Below, one piece after another: positions 1 through 12,227 of a stretch of 64,000 bases of DNA (position 1 is the stretch's first letter; the number at the start of each line of letters is the position of its first letter). Made by a program: the position numbers and the translations under genes. The DNA comes from Cryptomeria japonica (lineage: Eukaryota > Streptophyta > Pinopsida > Cupressales > Cupressaceae): contig NC_081409.1 in the NCBI RefSeq assembly GCF_030272615.1, positions 19,532,260-19,596,259 of the forward strand, written 5' to 3'. The notes below the pieces were generated by a model. The model was not told the origin of the DNA. It did not search any database and saw nothing but the letters and a program-made list of their open reading frames with translations.

Positions 1-483
1 GGCCTGTCTCCCCATGTGGTCATTAGGACTACTAGTGAGGTGAGAATGACCCAAGTGAACCCATCTCTTCCAAACCACTATAAATAATTGTATCCATGGT
101 GAAATCCATGGGTAATGTGTGCTGATTAGTTCATACCGACACTATGTCACCCCATAAACCCGTTTGATCAAATTTATTTGATTAGTTATAGGGTGTAACC
201 CCTACCGACTAGGAGCCTTCTATATTTATAGAACTGAAAGTTCCACATGTATGGCCACACAAGCGGATGCCCTTACTTGCACCTTTTTGTTTTAAAAATT
301 CAAAATCCTTCTAGTTGTTTGGGCAGGAGGTCGGACCTCTAGAGCGGCCCACACACATATGGTTCTTAGTAGAGATACAAAGTTACCCACAGGGAGTTTC
401 TCGTGGGGACTGATGCTTGGCTGCCCTAGAGAAGTGAGTGCCGAGGGTGGTGATAACTTAATGATGAATAGTGAGTACCAAAC
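1..483 (+). repeat. Tat retrotransposon leader fragment (5' part of element A)
   Basis: This stretch has no ORF worth calling. It resembles the leader of element E at about 52480-52890: both share blocks such as GGGGACTGATGCTTGG, AGAAGTGAGTG, TCCTTCTAGTTG and a block around CACTATAAATAA. A related block lies on the minus strand in element F near 12200-12480. It ends where the Copia LTR begins at 484, and the gag of element A resumes in the same orientation at about 3800. The simplest reading is that it is A's own leader, interrupted by the Copia insertion. The 5' LTR of A would lie left of the window. Confidence 0.6.
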
Positions 484-1999
484 CGGTACTGAGAGGGGGG
501 TGAATCAATAGAGGCACGAGAACTTTTCCTGAACCAGTTTGATTGTAGACTGTAAACTACTGGAAATCCCTAACACTGGTCCAAACCAGACTACTACCAG
601 TTAAACACAGTGCAACTGTGAAAGACATGAACCGGTCAATCTTCTTAGCTTTCCACACAACCTACTCCCTCATTTCCACTTTGTCCTTATGCATAAACAG
701 ATAATCTATCATTAGAAATATAATAACTTGCTAGATCAACATGATTCACCGCTTGACAAAAAACAACAAAGCATCACATGAAAAAGACATCACATATGAC
801 ACACATATTTTTCACGTGGAAACCCAACTGGGAAAAACCACGGTGGGGATGAATACCCACAAGCTATTTTGAACTCTTTAGAAGTCCGCTATGTTAGAAG
901 CCTAGTCCGGTTAAAGACTATTACAACAGGTTCTGTTAGGAACCGATCCTATTAGGGATCACCCAGTTAAGGGTTAAACCCTGTTAGAGGTTACCTTGTT
1001 AAAGGATTTTATGAACTAAATGGCTTTGAGTCACCCTCTTAAAGAATTTACAGCAAGCTAGTTAAAGCTACCCTGTTAAGGGATTTTTCAACTATTGAAG
1101 TGATTAGAGATCAACAGGTATTACAATGATCTAGTAATAGCACTCAATGCCAATGTAGATCCACTTTAGTTCCTTCCTTCTACACACACACTATGCAGGT
1201 ATCAATTCTCTCAACTGGTCTGGCAAGAATCATGTATCTCTGCACATAGATACACACACAACATTTGCCAACAACTTTAACATGTAACACCACATTGACC
1301 TTATAGAAAATAGATAGGTCGGTAGCATAAACCTTAAACCCTAAACACTTAGGTTGAGAAATCTAGTCGATTAAATCCTGACCATTGAACACTTTGCATT
1401 TGAATACAATGGTCTTGAATAGATCTCAAGATATTCTCCATCATTCGTTCTTCACCGCTTCTTGGAGGTGATAACCCATCACGCGTTCTCCACCGTTTGC
1501 AGAGACATCTCACCTTCCCAAGGTAGATAGGATCAATCTCCTTCATGCAGGATCCCTCTCGTGCATGAGGCTGATGTGGCAACACAATCTGATCTCTATT
1601 ACAATGCTAACTCATCACACAATGCCATTGGTTGAAACACACAGGCTCGAAACACTTCAACCGGAAACCCTGAAGCTCAAACTACCAATCGGTAGTTATG
1701 CCATATGAACCCTAGATACAAAACATTCCTTATACCAGTTCTTGATCTGACATACCGGTTCCTGTTCACAACATCATATTGGTTCACTTGGACAAGAATA
1801 CCACTTCACTTTTTCACATATGTCAGTTCACAACATCATATCGGTTCTCTTTGTCAGTTGCTTACCTTCAATAATCCTGTTCACTCTTCATCATGTTACC
1901 GGTTCACTTCTCCAGCATATTACGGGTTCTCTTTCAGCATAGTGACATCAATGACAACACAATATCATCATGTCAACATATTCTGCACATATGCCAACA
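484..1999 (-). repeat. 3' LTR of Copia element G
   Basis: Read on the minus strand, the LTR starts TGTTGGCATATGTGC at 1999, directly after a polypurine tract, and ends in CACCCCCCTCTCAGTACC near 484. The same two ends bound the H LTR at 46550-47320, which fixes the borders by comparison. The terminal dinucleotide at 484 is degraded from the expected CA. Inside are degenerate copies of a short CCTGTTAAGGG-like dyad at 895-1090 and of TCACAACATCATATYGG at 1760-1850. The 5' LTR is missing, so no target duplication can be checked. Confidence 0.75.
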
Positions 2000-2010
2000 A
2001 TCCCCCCTTT
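2000..2010 (-). promoter_or_regulatory. Polypurine tract of Copia G
   Basis: On the minus strand this reads AAAGGGGGGAT and abuts the LTR start TGTTGG. It is the expected primer site for plus-strand DNA synthesis. H has the same layout at 47321-47334. Confidence 0.8.
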
Positions 2011-2229
2011 GGCATTGATGGCAATATACAAAGATATCTCTCTTTTTGCATCACATCTTCTCCCCCTTTGACAACAATGCCAAAGTGGAGGCACAAGATT
2101 CCTTGTTCCACTATGTTGCTCCCCTTGAGGAGTAGCATCCTTCAACACATCAATCCTGAGAAGATATAGAAAAGTAAGATTTGACTGATGTGGAGCACAA
2201 ACCTTTAGATTACCTCTTGAAGGGGCAGC

Positions 2230-3796
2230 ACCCCTAACCTCTTAGATAGGCAAAAGTAGTCTTCGGTAGAGGCTTGGTGAATATGTCTGCTAATTGCTCC
2301 TTACTGGAAACATGTTCCAATACCACCTCTTTGTTCTAAAACTTTTTCCTCAAGAAATGATACTTGAGTTCAAAATGCTTGGTTCTAGCATCTAAAACCG
2401 GATTCTTGGATATGTTAATTGCACTTGTATTGTCACGAAATATACTTACCAGTTCAGATACAGGAACTTTGAAGCCATTCAATACATGCTTCATCCAAAT
2501 AGTCTGGGTACAGTTCATAAAGGTTGCAACATACTCTGCTTCTGTTGTAGACTAAGAGATACAACTCTGCTTTTTACTCATCCATGAGACCAGTCTACCA
2601 TCGAGAAGGAATGCACCACTGGTTGTGCTCTTCCGGTCATCTATATTACCATCCCAATCAGCATCTGTGAAGACTTTTAGGTTGAAATCATTATTGTATG
2701 GACACCATAACCCATAGTCAAGAGTTCCCTTTAGATATCTAAGAATCCGCTTGACTGCTACCAAGTGGGATTCTCTTGGGCTTTGCTGAAACTGAGTAGT
2801 AATACCCACTGCATGTCCAAGGTCTGGTCTGGTATGCACTACATAATGCAACTTACCAATCATTGATCGGTAATCCTTCTCATTTACCAATGCTGAGTCA
2901 TCCTCTTTTGATAGTTTACAACCTGTCACCATTGATGTACCAACTGGTTTACTGTCTTCCATGCCAAAGGTCTTCAACACCTCTTTGACATACTTGGACT
3001 GAGTAATAAAGATTCCATTTTTCATTTGCTGAATGTTCAGTCCAATGAAGAACTTAATTTTCCCTATGAATGACATTTCAAACTCCTTTTTCATCTCATC
3101 TACAAAGTCATGACTCATCTTGTCATCTCCACCAAAGATTATGTCATCAACAAATACTTCGCAGATCAGAATCTGATCTCCTTTTGATTTCAAGTAGATA
3201 TTGCTATCTTCACTTGTTCTTTCAAAACCAATCTTCACAAGATGGGAATGCAAGCGTTCATACCATGCTCTTGGTGCCTGCTTCAGTCCATATAAGGCTT
3301 TATGTAGCCTACACACCATGTCACTGTGTACTGATAGGGCAAACCATCTGGTTGCTCTATATACATCTCCTCTTCAAGTATTCCATTTAAAAATACAGAT
3401 TTTACATCCATTTGGTATACCTTGAATCCTTTAAAAGTTGCATAAGCAAAAAGCATACGAACTCCTTCCAATCTTGCTACTAGAGCAAAGGTTTCACCAT
3501 ACTCTTCTCCTTCTTCTTGGGCATATCCTTTACATAATAGTCTGGCTTTGTTCCTTACCACTATGCCATCCTCATTCAGCTTATTTCTGAAAACCCATTT
3601 GGTTTCAATGACATTTTTATGCTCTAGTCTGGGTACCAAAGACCATGTACCATTCTTTTATATCTGGTCAAGTTCCTCCTCCATTGCTTTGATCCAGTCT
3701 TCATCTTTATGTTCCTCTTTGAATGATTTAGGCTCAAATTCAGAGATCATACATGAGCTTTCTTTGACCGGTGGTTCAAGCTGGGGTATGGTCTAA
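2230..3796 (-). pseudogene. pol: Copia pol fragment: reverse transcriptase and RNase H
   Basis: Minus-strand frames give the C-terminal half of a Ty1/Copia polyprotein. From 3796 downward come an EDWIKAMEEELDQ segment, ETKWVFRNKLNEDG, the finger motif DVKSVFLNG, KALYGLKQAPRAWY, the catalytic VDDIIFG and SKYVKEVLKTFGM. RNase H follows with TEAEYVA, RDNTSAI and ADIFTKPL near 2300. In-frame stops and at least one frameshift near 3300 break it. Integrase, protease, gag and the 5' LTR are absent because the sequence changes abruptly at about 3797 to the gag of element A. It is a truncated, dead copy. Confidence 0.93.
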
Positions 3797-3799
3797 GAA

Positions 3800-4422
3800 G
3801 TCGATCTCCACCTAGGAATAATTTGGATCAGCAAATTAAGAACTTACAAAATAAAATGGAGGACATAAATACACCGAAGCCAACTTACATAATGAGAGAC
3901 ATACGTCCCTATCCATTTGACAAAAGCATTCCAATGCCTAGTTTTCCTACATATTTCGTGACACCTAAGTTTGATAAGTACAGAGGCAAAGGAGATCCTA
4001 TGGCACATATAAGACAATTTTTTGCTGCTTGAATTGAGGTAGCAGGAGAAGAGACATATTTGATGAGACTATTCCCACAAAGTTTAGCTGATAAAGCTAT
4101 GGAATGGTTCTCCCAACTCCCACCTAGAATTAAGTCTTGGGGTGATCTAGCAGAGGATTTTATCCAACATTTCTCATACAACATAGAGACAAACATATCA
4201 GTCACCACTTTGTGCAACACCAAACAAAAGGATGGAGAGTCTTTTTCATCATTTTTACAAAGATGGAGGAATCTAGCCAATAGATGCTCTTGTGCAATTC
4301 CATAAAAATGAATGGTAGAGATGTTCACCCAAAATGTCCACAAAGAAATTGGTTATGATCTAAGGAAAGCTTGTTTGTCCAACTTCAAGGACGTTATTGA
4401 AAAAGGCTTAGCAACAGAGAAG
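3800..4422 (+). pseudogene. gag: Gag, N-terminal part, of Tat element A (split by element F)
   Basis: The frame encodes a Retrotrans_gag-type capsid region: PYPFDKSIPMPSFP, FDKYRGKGDPMAHIRQF, RLFPQSLADKAMEWFSQLPP, TLCNTKQKDGESFSSFLQRW. The same order occurs in the gag of element C at 30510-31270. The N-terminus is missing at the junction with Copia G, and stops fall at 4030 and 4303. The frame runs into the left target duplication of F (AGAAG, 4418-4422) and continues after F at 14735 in the same frame, so F landed inside this gene. Confidence 0.9.
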
Positions 4423-5525
4423 TGTGTGTGTGAAAAGTGAACTTGTATCTGTAAGCACAACACTTCAATCAAGTCATTACATGCATGGTTAATCAGATAT
4501 AATCAATGAATAATAAACCATAACAAATCGACCCATTGCCTTCTAAAAGATGCGAGTATAAGATTGCTCTCAGATTATAAGCAATACCAGTGACTAGACA
4601 ACATCAAGACGAAGGATTTTATCTATATGAACATGATGAATGCTAGATGGATGCAATATTAATCTAACAATATTTTTGCAATATTAAACTAAATGATTTA
4701 ATCAATATGAAACAATTAATATGCAATATATCAATGAAATCCTAGAGCAAAAACAGTATAATAACAATATATTCTCCAGCCTCCTTTTGAATGAGAGATG
4801 AGCCTGAATTTATAGAAAATTCAAAAAGAAACCAACGGTTGAGATCAAATGATGATGAGCGGTCAAGATTTTCCAAGAAGAAGCACAATCCAGGTGAATT
4901 GATGTGATTGGATGCTTTTCTCAGTTTTAAAAGAAATTGAACTAAAATTAAGATTAAATCATGAAAAAACTGATTTAAAGGAAATTGAACTAAAATTAAG
5001 ATAAAATCAAGAAAAAACTGATTTATTATCTATTTCATTCAATTTTAATATTTAATTGCTTTCTTTGAGATTATCTATCAATTTTTAATTTGTTTTTTCA
5101 AGATTATCTCCAATTGATTTCTTTTCTCAAATTTTAATTCTTTTTTGTCAATTAATTCCTTTTTTTATTTATTTCCATTTTTGAAGATTTGTGATCATAA
5201 TTGATTTATTTAATTGAATTAACTCCTCTTTCTTGATTTGTTTCCTTTTTTGAAGATTTATGGCAATTTGATTTATTTAATTAAATATGCTAGGATATTT
5301 AATTAAAATAAATAATATAATTGTTTAAAATGATTTACTTGGAATGATTAATTAATTAAATAAATATTTAATTAATATTGAGTTATTAATTTGCCATGTG
5401 ACATTTGAAGATTTTAGGAATTAATTGTGTGCTCAATATTTATTTAATTGCCTTTGGTTAGGACCTTGGTGACGTTGTTGAGATTAGGGGCCCATGGTTT
5501 AGATGACCATTTTTACGATATTACA
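4423..5525 (-). repeat. 3' LTR of element F
   Basis: On the minus strand it starts TGTAATATCGTAAAAATGG at 5525 and ends TTTTCACACACACACA at 4423. It matches 13612-14729. A TATA-like TATAAATTC lies at 4814-4806. The U3 part at 5040-5400 is very AT-rich with TTAATTAAATAAAT palindromes. Confidence 0.95.
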
Positions 5526-5538
5526 TTTGCCCCTCTTT
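5526..5538 (-). promoter_or_regulatory. Polypurine tract of element F
   Basis: The minus strand reads AAAGAGGGGCAAA directly before the LTR start TGTAATA. This is the tract used by A, B and E as well. An upstream CTTTGAA and the adjoining TTCAAAG can form a stem running into the tract (5533-5572). Confidence 0.9.
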
Positions 5539-7793
5539 GAATTAATGTGCGAGTAGCGCGTTGGTTCAAAGAAAATTTGATGTCTAGGAGATGTCAGTTC
5601 TGAACTTGATTGATTACGAACTACATAAAAAAGTGAGGTGTTTAGTTTGATTCGAAGCAACAAAACTAAATAAAGTCAGATTAATGTGATTACATTCCGG
5701 AACTTGATTGAACTTGGGAATGATAGAAAACAAAAGATACCGAACTTGAACTTGATTGATCAAATAGCAGATCTTACTGATCTAGAACTTGATTGAACTT
5801 AGATATAGTGAGTGATGATAAAAAATGACCTTGAACTTGATTGATCAAGATACGATGAAGATAAACTGTTCAGATTGATCAAGAAATGAATAAAACGTAA
5901 CAACTGTTTAGATTTAGCATGATCAAAGATACTCTTTAAACCCTTGATTGAGTTTAAATGAAAAATCAGCTTGATGAGAAGTGATGGAACTGATTAACGT
6001 AAAGAGATTGATTCAGATAAAAGACAAATATTAGCTTGATATGAAGCGATGAAACTGATATGTCCCTAGAGATTGATTTGGTTCAGATGATCGAGAAATC
6101 TCAACTTGATATAAAGCGATGAAGTTGAGATGCCCCTAGTGATGAGGTCTTATTTGATTTTCTTTAGTTGAAAAGATTTTTATTTGCTCGACTTTCGATG
6201 AAGATTTGAAAATTTTCTCGATATTGAAGAATATGAGGTCATAAGGTCATGAGTATGCCCCCTTGGGAGTGAAATCGAAAGATAGGGAGGGTACATAATG
6301 ATAGGCAATTTTTTAGCGATGATAAGTTGTTTGAACACAAATTGATTTAGAGGAATTTTTGAAAATTTTGCATTGATTTACGAGAAATTGAGTGCAATTA
6401 GAAGAGAGAATGAGCTTTTGATGAAAAGAACATTAAGTGGTCAATGTCATGAAATTTCGATGAGAGAGTTGACATCAGATTTTGATTTCGATCCCGAAAA
6501 TGGACTCAGGACAGCCGATTTACAAGCTCTTGATTTGATTTCATCGTACTTGTGTTGATTGATTATGAGATGTTGTTCTATATGCTTTATTCTATATGTA
6601 TGCATATCTCTTTAGTATAGATGAATGAATGTGAATGAGTATTGGTGTCTATTTTTGTTTCTTTTCATATGCAAATAAAAGATAATGCAAATGAGTAATG
6701 AATAATGAGTAATGCAATTTTTTTCATTTTTCTATGCAATAAGATGAATGCAAATGAATGATAATGAATGTATGAATCTATATAAGATGCTTATGTATGT
6801 AGCTAAACATCTCAAAACATAAGTACTCGATCAGAGAAATGATGAAAAGAGACCACTTAGCGAAGAAATGATGACGCTCCAACTCTCATTCAGTAGACAA
6901 AGAGGAAGCATTGTTACTATACCAAAATCACTCCAAATTCACAAAATGCAGAATGAAATGCAAGATGACATGCAAAATGAGATGCAACCTAAACCTAGTC
7001 ACTGGACTTTGAAAAGCTTAATTGTCATCATTGAGCATTTTACAATTATAGCAGGCAGAATAGAGTTCATTTCTTTTCATGTGCAATATTAATTATCTTG
7101 TCCGCAATGACCCTTTTTTCGTTCATATCCTTGGACAAATTACGCATGGACCCGGATTGCACAATTAAGAAATTTCCTCAAAACAGACAAAGAAATGATG
7201 GGAACCTCCCTGTAGCATTCAAATAAGTGGAGTCAAGGTATGTGTGGAAATTTCACCTTGATGTGAAGGCTCTTATCATAGACACCCAGCTAATTTAGAT
7301 GTTCCCAAATCATTGGAATCATTCCTTCAAGCAGAAAACAAAGAAAATATTATGCCCCCAATCCTTGCTCCTCTTAGTCACAATAGAATTCCTCAAGTTA
7401 CTCAGAGGGATAATAATCGAAAACCAATATAAAAGATAGCACACAAAGAAAATTTCCATGCATATCACAAACAGTTTAGTGATTGTTTTCCGTTATGTTA
7501 TTTTGCTTGTTTACTCAGTGATAAAACTCTTCAGAAGTCAGGAGACAGGTAACTGACTCGGAGTGGATAACCAAGTTTCACTAACGTAAGATTTACTTAG
7601 CTGACACTGCTTAGGACATATAAAGTGCTCTGTCGATTACCCTAAGACTATGACAATGATCGGTTTCAAGTCATGAGGGTTCCAACGAACTAGGATGTCA
7701 CCAAAGTGACTCAAATATGTACAAGAAAAAACAAAGATGCATGAAAGCGGGAATGCCAATGTTGCATTGATAGATGGAGCGCTTGAGTACAAG
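5539..7793 (-). other. 3' non-coding region of element F
   Basis: No gene is recognised. About 5590-6130 holds five or more degenerate copies of GAACTTGATTGAACTTG (+ strand). A second purine tract, CCAAGGGGGCATAC on the minus strand, lies at about 6255-6268 and corresponds to the upstream tract of A, B and E. A + strand frame at 6373-6558 stays open for about 60 codons but starts at TTG and resembles nothing I know. Its position, antisense and between gag and the 3' LTR, matches that of the PMD genes elsewhere, but no PMD motif is present. Confidence 0.5.
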
Positions 7794-7880
7794 AGGCACC
7801 TGTTTACCAGGTTTTCACCTGCTTGGCAAAAATTCATATATATTTTTTTTACCAAGGTCCCTGTTTACCAGGTTTTCACC
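7794..7880 (-). ncRNA. Two copies of the two-stem hairpin motif (element F)
   Basis: On the minus strand both copies (7820-7794 and 7880-7857) have GGTG, four A, CCTG, a GTAAA loop and CAGG, followed by a strand that pairs with the outer GGTG completely (TGCC) or partly (GACC). They match the tandem motif downstream of integrase in E (57453-57517). The role is unknown. Confidence 0.55.
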
Positions 7881-7944
7881 AGGGCATTTTCTCTCTTTTT
7901 TCCTTTTTTTTTCTTCTAGTTTTTCTTTTTCTTTTTTTTTTTGA

Positions 7945-8160
7945 ATTTCTTTAGGACTTTTTCTAATTTTTATGATTTCTTCAGGACTTTTTCTAATTTT
8001 TAAGATTTCTTCCAGACTTTTTCTAATTTTTAGGATTTCTTCAAGACATTTTCTGATTTTTATGATTTATTCCGGACTTTTTCTGATTTTTATGATTTCT
8101 TCTGGACTTTTTCTGATTTTTAGGATTTCTTCAGGACATTTTTTTATTTTATGATTTTTT
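7945..8160 (-). repeat. 30-bp A-rich tandem array
   Basis: About seven copies of a 30-bp unit whose minus strand carries AAAAAGTCCTGAAGAAATC. Element E has a related array (AAAGTCCTGAAATAATCC) at 57740-57990, also just past the hairpin motif. Open frames here are a by-product of a repeat length divisible by three. Confidence 0.8.
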
Positions 8161-8726
8161 AATGTTTTCCCCTAGTGTCTAGCAAGGCAAAAGGGATTTT
8201 GAGTACATGAATGGATAAGCGAATGGTGGTGGACGTTTTCAAGGACTATCTCACAATGTTAATCCAAGAACAGGGTCTAGATATAGTAATGTAAAGCAAG
8301 GATTTTTGCAATGTAAAGCAAGGAAATAACGTAATGAAGTCATATGGTCCAAAGAAGTGGCCATGCCAAGAGGTTTGTGGAAAGCATGTTTTTGCATTTT
8401 GTCCATAGTGTTGATCAAGATCAAGGGATAGGTTTGGATAGGAGGCAGATATGATAAGCAAGATCAAAAGGGAGTAATGAAGGATGTAAGCGAGCAATGG
8501 AGAGGAGATAAAGGGTCTGGATCAAGTGCAATATATAGGACATACAAAACCTGTAAAGATCCTTAACCTTGTCAAGATCAAAGGTGGAAAACGGATATGA
8601 ATGTAGATAGAGTGAATGAGGGATAATGGAGGATGGAGGATAATGGAGAAAGAAGGATAATAGATGGATGTACATGGATGGAACTTGCCCCCAGTGTAAA
8701 GTACAAAAGGATAATGGATTACGCAT
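8161..8726. other. Unassigned interior of element F
   Basis: Purine-rich on the + strand with GGATAATGGAGG-type simple repeats at 8620-8660. No coding motif, RNA gene or further element border was recognised. Confidence 0.4.
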
Positions 8727-8791
8727 GATGCCTATTTACCAGGTTTTCATCATGGTACTTGCCCAAGGCACCACAAGAAGTGGTTTTCACT
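8727..8791 (-). ncRNA. Second pair of two-stem hairpin motifs (element F)
   Basis: On the minus strand, 8751-8727 reads GATG, AAAA, CCTG, GTAAA, TAGG, CATC: the outer stem GATG/CATC replaces GGTG/CACC of other copies. 8791-8766 reads AGTG, AAAA, CCAC, loop, GTGG. The spacer between them, TTGGGCAAGTACCATG, is shared with E and A. Confidence 0.6.
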
Positions 8792-10602
8792 CATGGACGA
8801 AATTATTTCTCTCTACTTTTTTTTTCTGATTTTTTTTTTCACTTTTTCATCATTTTTTTTTTTGGAAGATAATGGAGGCATGATAGGGGGTGGAAGAAGG
8901 ACCCCATCTTCTTGCTTCTTTGGATGGTACCCTTAGAATATAAGTTGCAATAGACAATGGCTATGAAGGTATGCTCAAAGATGTTGGTAGGATAATGAAA
9001 TGAAACTAGGGCAAGGATTTATGCAAAGGATTGGCTAAGAGGGATGGAAGGGTGAAAAATAGGTGTTGGATAATGGATGAGATGTTGGAAGAATTGTGTA
9101 TGGATAGATGGAAATGCTAGAAAGATCAACATTGGCACACGCCTTGAGGGATGGTGGACATATGGAGGAGAAGTGAATCTCATAGTTTGAGATTTGGATG
9201 GAGGAAAGGTTACAGATATTGGGGCATAAGAACCCAAAATGGATAAAGGAGGTGATGGAGAAATATATTTGGAAGGTTTGGATGGAGGAACAACAATTTT
9301 GGATGCCAATTTTGATTTGTCTTTAGACTGTTGTGCTTCAAGAAGCCGCTTAGGGATCCACATGGTTTTTTATTTTTGATGCTTTTTTAGTTCCTTAGAG
9401 TGCATTGCTTCTACAAGTGCCTTAGGAACCCATATAACTTTTGACTTTTCTTCTTTCTTTGTGGGCCTTTGTGGCATTTTGCATTTTTATTTTTCTTTTT
9501 GGATCATATTTTTCTTTGTTTTGACATGTCGATTAGATGGGACATGTTGATCTTTGAATACATGTTGATTGCTTGACTTCTGACTTTTATGCTTGGCATC
9601 CAAATTGCTTGGAGGGAGATGCGTGGATAGATGGGAATGATATGGAGATCTTTTATATTGATGGAAGGTACTCAAAGATGTGTGCCTTTGTTGATCTTTC
9701 ATAAGGGATGGAGGGATATAGGGACCTAGAATGGATGGAAGCGATGATGGGGAAAGTGTGTATTTGAATTTAACTGGAGAAATGTAGGATTTATGAGAGA
9801 TACCAACATCTTGAGAAATTTCCCTGAGGCCATGACCTTTAATATTTTCTTTAATAGCAGGGGGTTCTAATATACCTCATTCGTGAATGTCTAACCCTTT
9901 TCTTTGATAATGCATGCTTTGAAAGATCTTTTTAACAAAGGGTTTCTTCTTACTTTTGATGCTAGAGGCAAGTTCATTTTGAGGTGGAGGTGGCTTGCAA
10001 GGAATGATAGGATCATGAGAGGGCTTTATGGTCATGATGGACTCTTGAGGTGAACATGGAGGATTATGACAAGAGAATATTGATCTTGACATGGAAGAGG
10101 ACCATTGGATAGGGTGTTTGACTATTCATTTTGAATAGGATCATTTGAAAAGGTGGAAGAGGCATCATGATCTTGCTTAGGAAGTGGATTAGGAATGGGA
10201 TTTGGAAGGATCTTTTCTCTTGAGATGGAAGGAGTTCATCTTGAAAGAAATGGAAAGTATAAGGGGATCATCATGGGATTTTAGGAGAATAGGATCTTTT
10301 TCAAGCATTAGATGGGATTGAGGAGTTTTGGTGTCTTGATCTTGATTTATGATAGGACTTATTCTTTCATTTTTCAAATTATTCTCTTGACATGGAGTCA
10401 CTTCTAAGGAAGGGATAGGATTTTGCATAGGCGTAGGGGATTCTTGGAAGATATCCATATTTTGGCATGATGGGGAAGCATTTTGAGTGGGACTCTCTAG
10501 AGTGGGTACGTTTGGAATTGAAGTGCATGATGGCACATGATCTGGGATTTTTAAATCTTTAGAGGAACTTGTATCAATATTGGCATTAACTTGGATTTCC
10601 AT
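8792..10602 (-). other. Low-complexity, formerly coding region of element F
   Basis: Minus-strand frames at 10189-10602, 9877-10092, 9487-9702 and 9019-9363 are rich in Pro, Ser, Lys and Gln and broken by stops. They contain no protease, RT or integrase motif. They follow the gag-like ORF where pol would be in an autonomous element. Element A has a comparable Ser/Lys/Pro-rich stretch (16344-17000) in place of RT-integrase, so both elements may have filled the pol position with spacer. Confidence 0.5.
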
Positions 10603-10698
10603 AGGAGATAGCCCTTGAAGGTAAACATGAAAAATTTCATCATTAGGATCATTATTTGAGGAATATGGTATGGATTGTTGCTGAGAAGTTTTAGGAGA

Positions 10699-11361
10699 TC
10701 AAGGCATCATAGAAGGGATGGAGGCTACATATGGAGCCTTGCTAGACATAGGTTCATGATTTTGATCATGCTTAGAACTAGTTCCTTCTTTTTCTTTAGG
10801 TGAGTCATTAAGATCTTCAATTTCAATGACACCATCATCAAGGAGATCTTGAATCTTATGTTTTAATTCCATACACATTGAAGTCTTATGTTTGTTATGC
10901 CTATGATATGCACAATAACTACTCAAGACTGCACATCCCCATGTGGTCTTTTTAGGCAATATAATAAGATTGTTCTTAATAAGCTCTTCCAAAGCTGACT
11001 TGATAGATTGCCCCGAAGGTGTAAACTGTCTATCTAGGGAATAGATGTCTTTTTGTCTTGGTGAAGGTGTTTTGTGATCTTGTTTAAGATTTGGCTTTTG
11101 ATCGTCAATTATTTGTTGGTATTTGATTGTCAAATCATATAATTGTTTTAGCATTCCTTGAAGTTTCTCACACTTGATATCATACATTTGTTTTTCAAAT
11201 GGAGTCATTGATTTATTTTGTTGGATTTCCATGTTATGTATTTCTTTCTTTATATCTTGAAGCATTTGAGCATAGGTAGCCATGGGAATTGGAGCTAAGG
11301 TATCTATAAGATTCTTACTCTTATCAAAAAAATTAGAAGAGCTTTTGGTTTGAACAGGCAT
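10699..11361 (-). CDS. gag: Gag-like protein with CHHC zinc knuckle (element F)
   Basis: An open frame of 220 codons starting with ATG (11361). Residues about 30-95 look helical and charged. Near residue 155 the motif CAYHRHNKHKTSMC gives C-X2-H-X4-H-X4-C, followed by KHKIQDLLDDGVIEIE. This equals the knuckle and following helix of the Tat gag proteins of C (CDFHQGKGHKISNC) and A. All four metal ligands are present. The capsid region seen in A and C is not recognisable, so the protein is short. It is the only intact coding feature of F and could bind the element's RNA; that role is inferred. Confidence 0.75.
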   Translation of the reverse strand: MPVQTKSSSNFFDKSKNLIDTLAPIPMATYAQMLQDIKKEIHNMEIQQNKSMTPFEKQMYDIKCEKLQGMLKQLYDLTIKYQQIIDDQKPNLKQDHKTPSPRQKDIYSLDRQFTPSGQSIKSALEELIKNNLIILPKKTTWGCAVLSSYCAYHRHNKHKTSMCMELKHKIQDLLDDGVIEIEDLNDSPKEKEGTSSKHDQNHEPMSSKAPYVASIPSMMP

Positions 11362-12227
11362 TTTTAATCGACAGGACCGAGAGCGAGATGTGATGCAGAA
11401 GTCAAGATCAAATTGCAGCTAGTAGTTCGTTTAACGTAGTGATTAATTAAGAAAAGTAACTTAAGATCTAGTCTGGTTTCAGGAACGATCTATCCTATGT
11501 AAGATGTTATCCAAGTTAACTTAGGTTTGATGAGATGTTTGTTTTAACTAGCTTAAGAGATGATCGACAAAATCGTGCAACGCAATGACAGAGGTACACT
11601 ATCAAGGTTGTTTATGCTCAGGAGGATGATAACCATTTTTAGGCTCGTTGTAGACTATTTTAGATAATTTTGACTATTTTGACTGACAAGATCAGGAATT
11701 CGTATGAAAAAGGATTGGACATAGATGAGATTCTGACAGACAAAGTTTCAATGATTGACAACTACCATTTTTTGGTAAGGATTGATGTTTCGATGACTAA
11801 CAAAGACCAGTTTGGACATGGATAGAGTTTATCACTGAATTGTTTGATATTGTTTCATTTGTTTTCTCTAGTTTTAGTATTTCAGTTTTAGTTTTAGGGA
11901 TGAAAACATAGAAAACACGCAAGATATATAATAATTCAATCATAGCACGCTAACCCTATGGAAGTTGGATTAGAGAAGAAAACCTCTTCTTGTTGACTTA
12001 GGTACACACCTAATAGCTAATTAGAATACGGTTGTTGAGTCTCATGCAATGGATTCTCAACACTGTATTAGCTGACTCCAAACGCTAATGGTGGCATGAT
12101 ATGGCAACTGTCTTGGGAGAGTTACTATCTCTCTTGCACAAAGATTATCAACCTTTCAGAGGTGAATCAAGTAGCTTCTATCTGATAGTTCTTAGTCAAG
12201 AATTCTGTTTGAAATTACCCCTTGAAG

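Noticed and set aside
7972..8154. Hydrophobic Ile/Leu/Phe/Ser-rich 60-codon frame
   Set aside because: Product of the 30-bp array; not a membrane protein.
8161..8726. Overlapping minus-strand frames at 8246-8497 and 8421-8726
   Set aside because: Simple-sequence composition, no motif, and overlapping in different phases.
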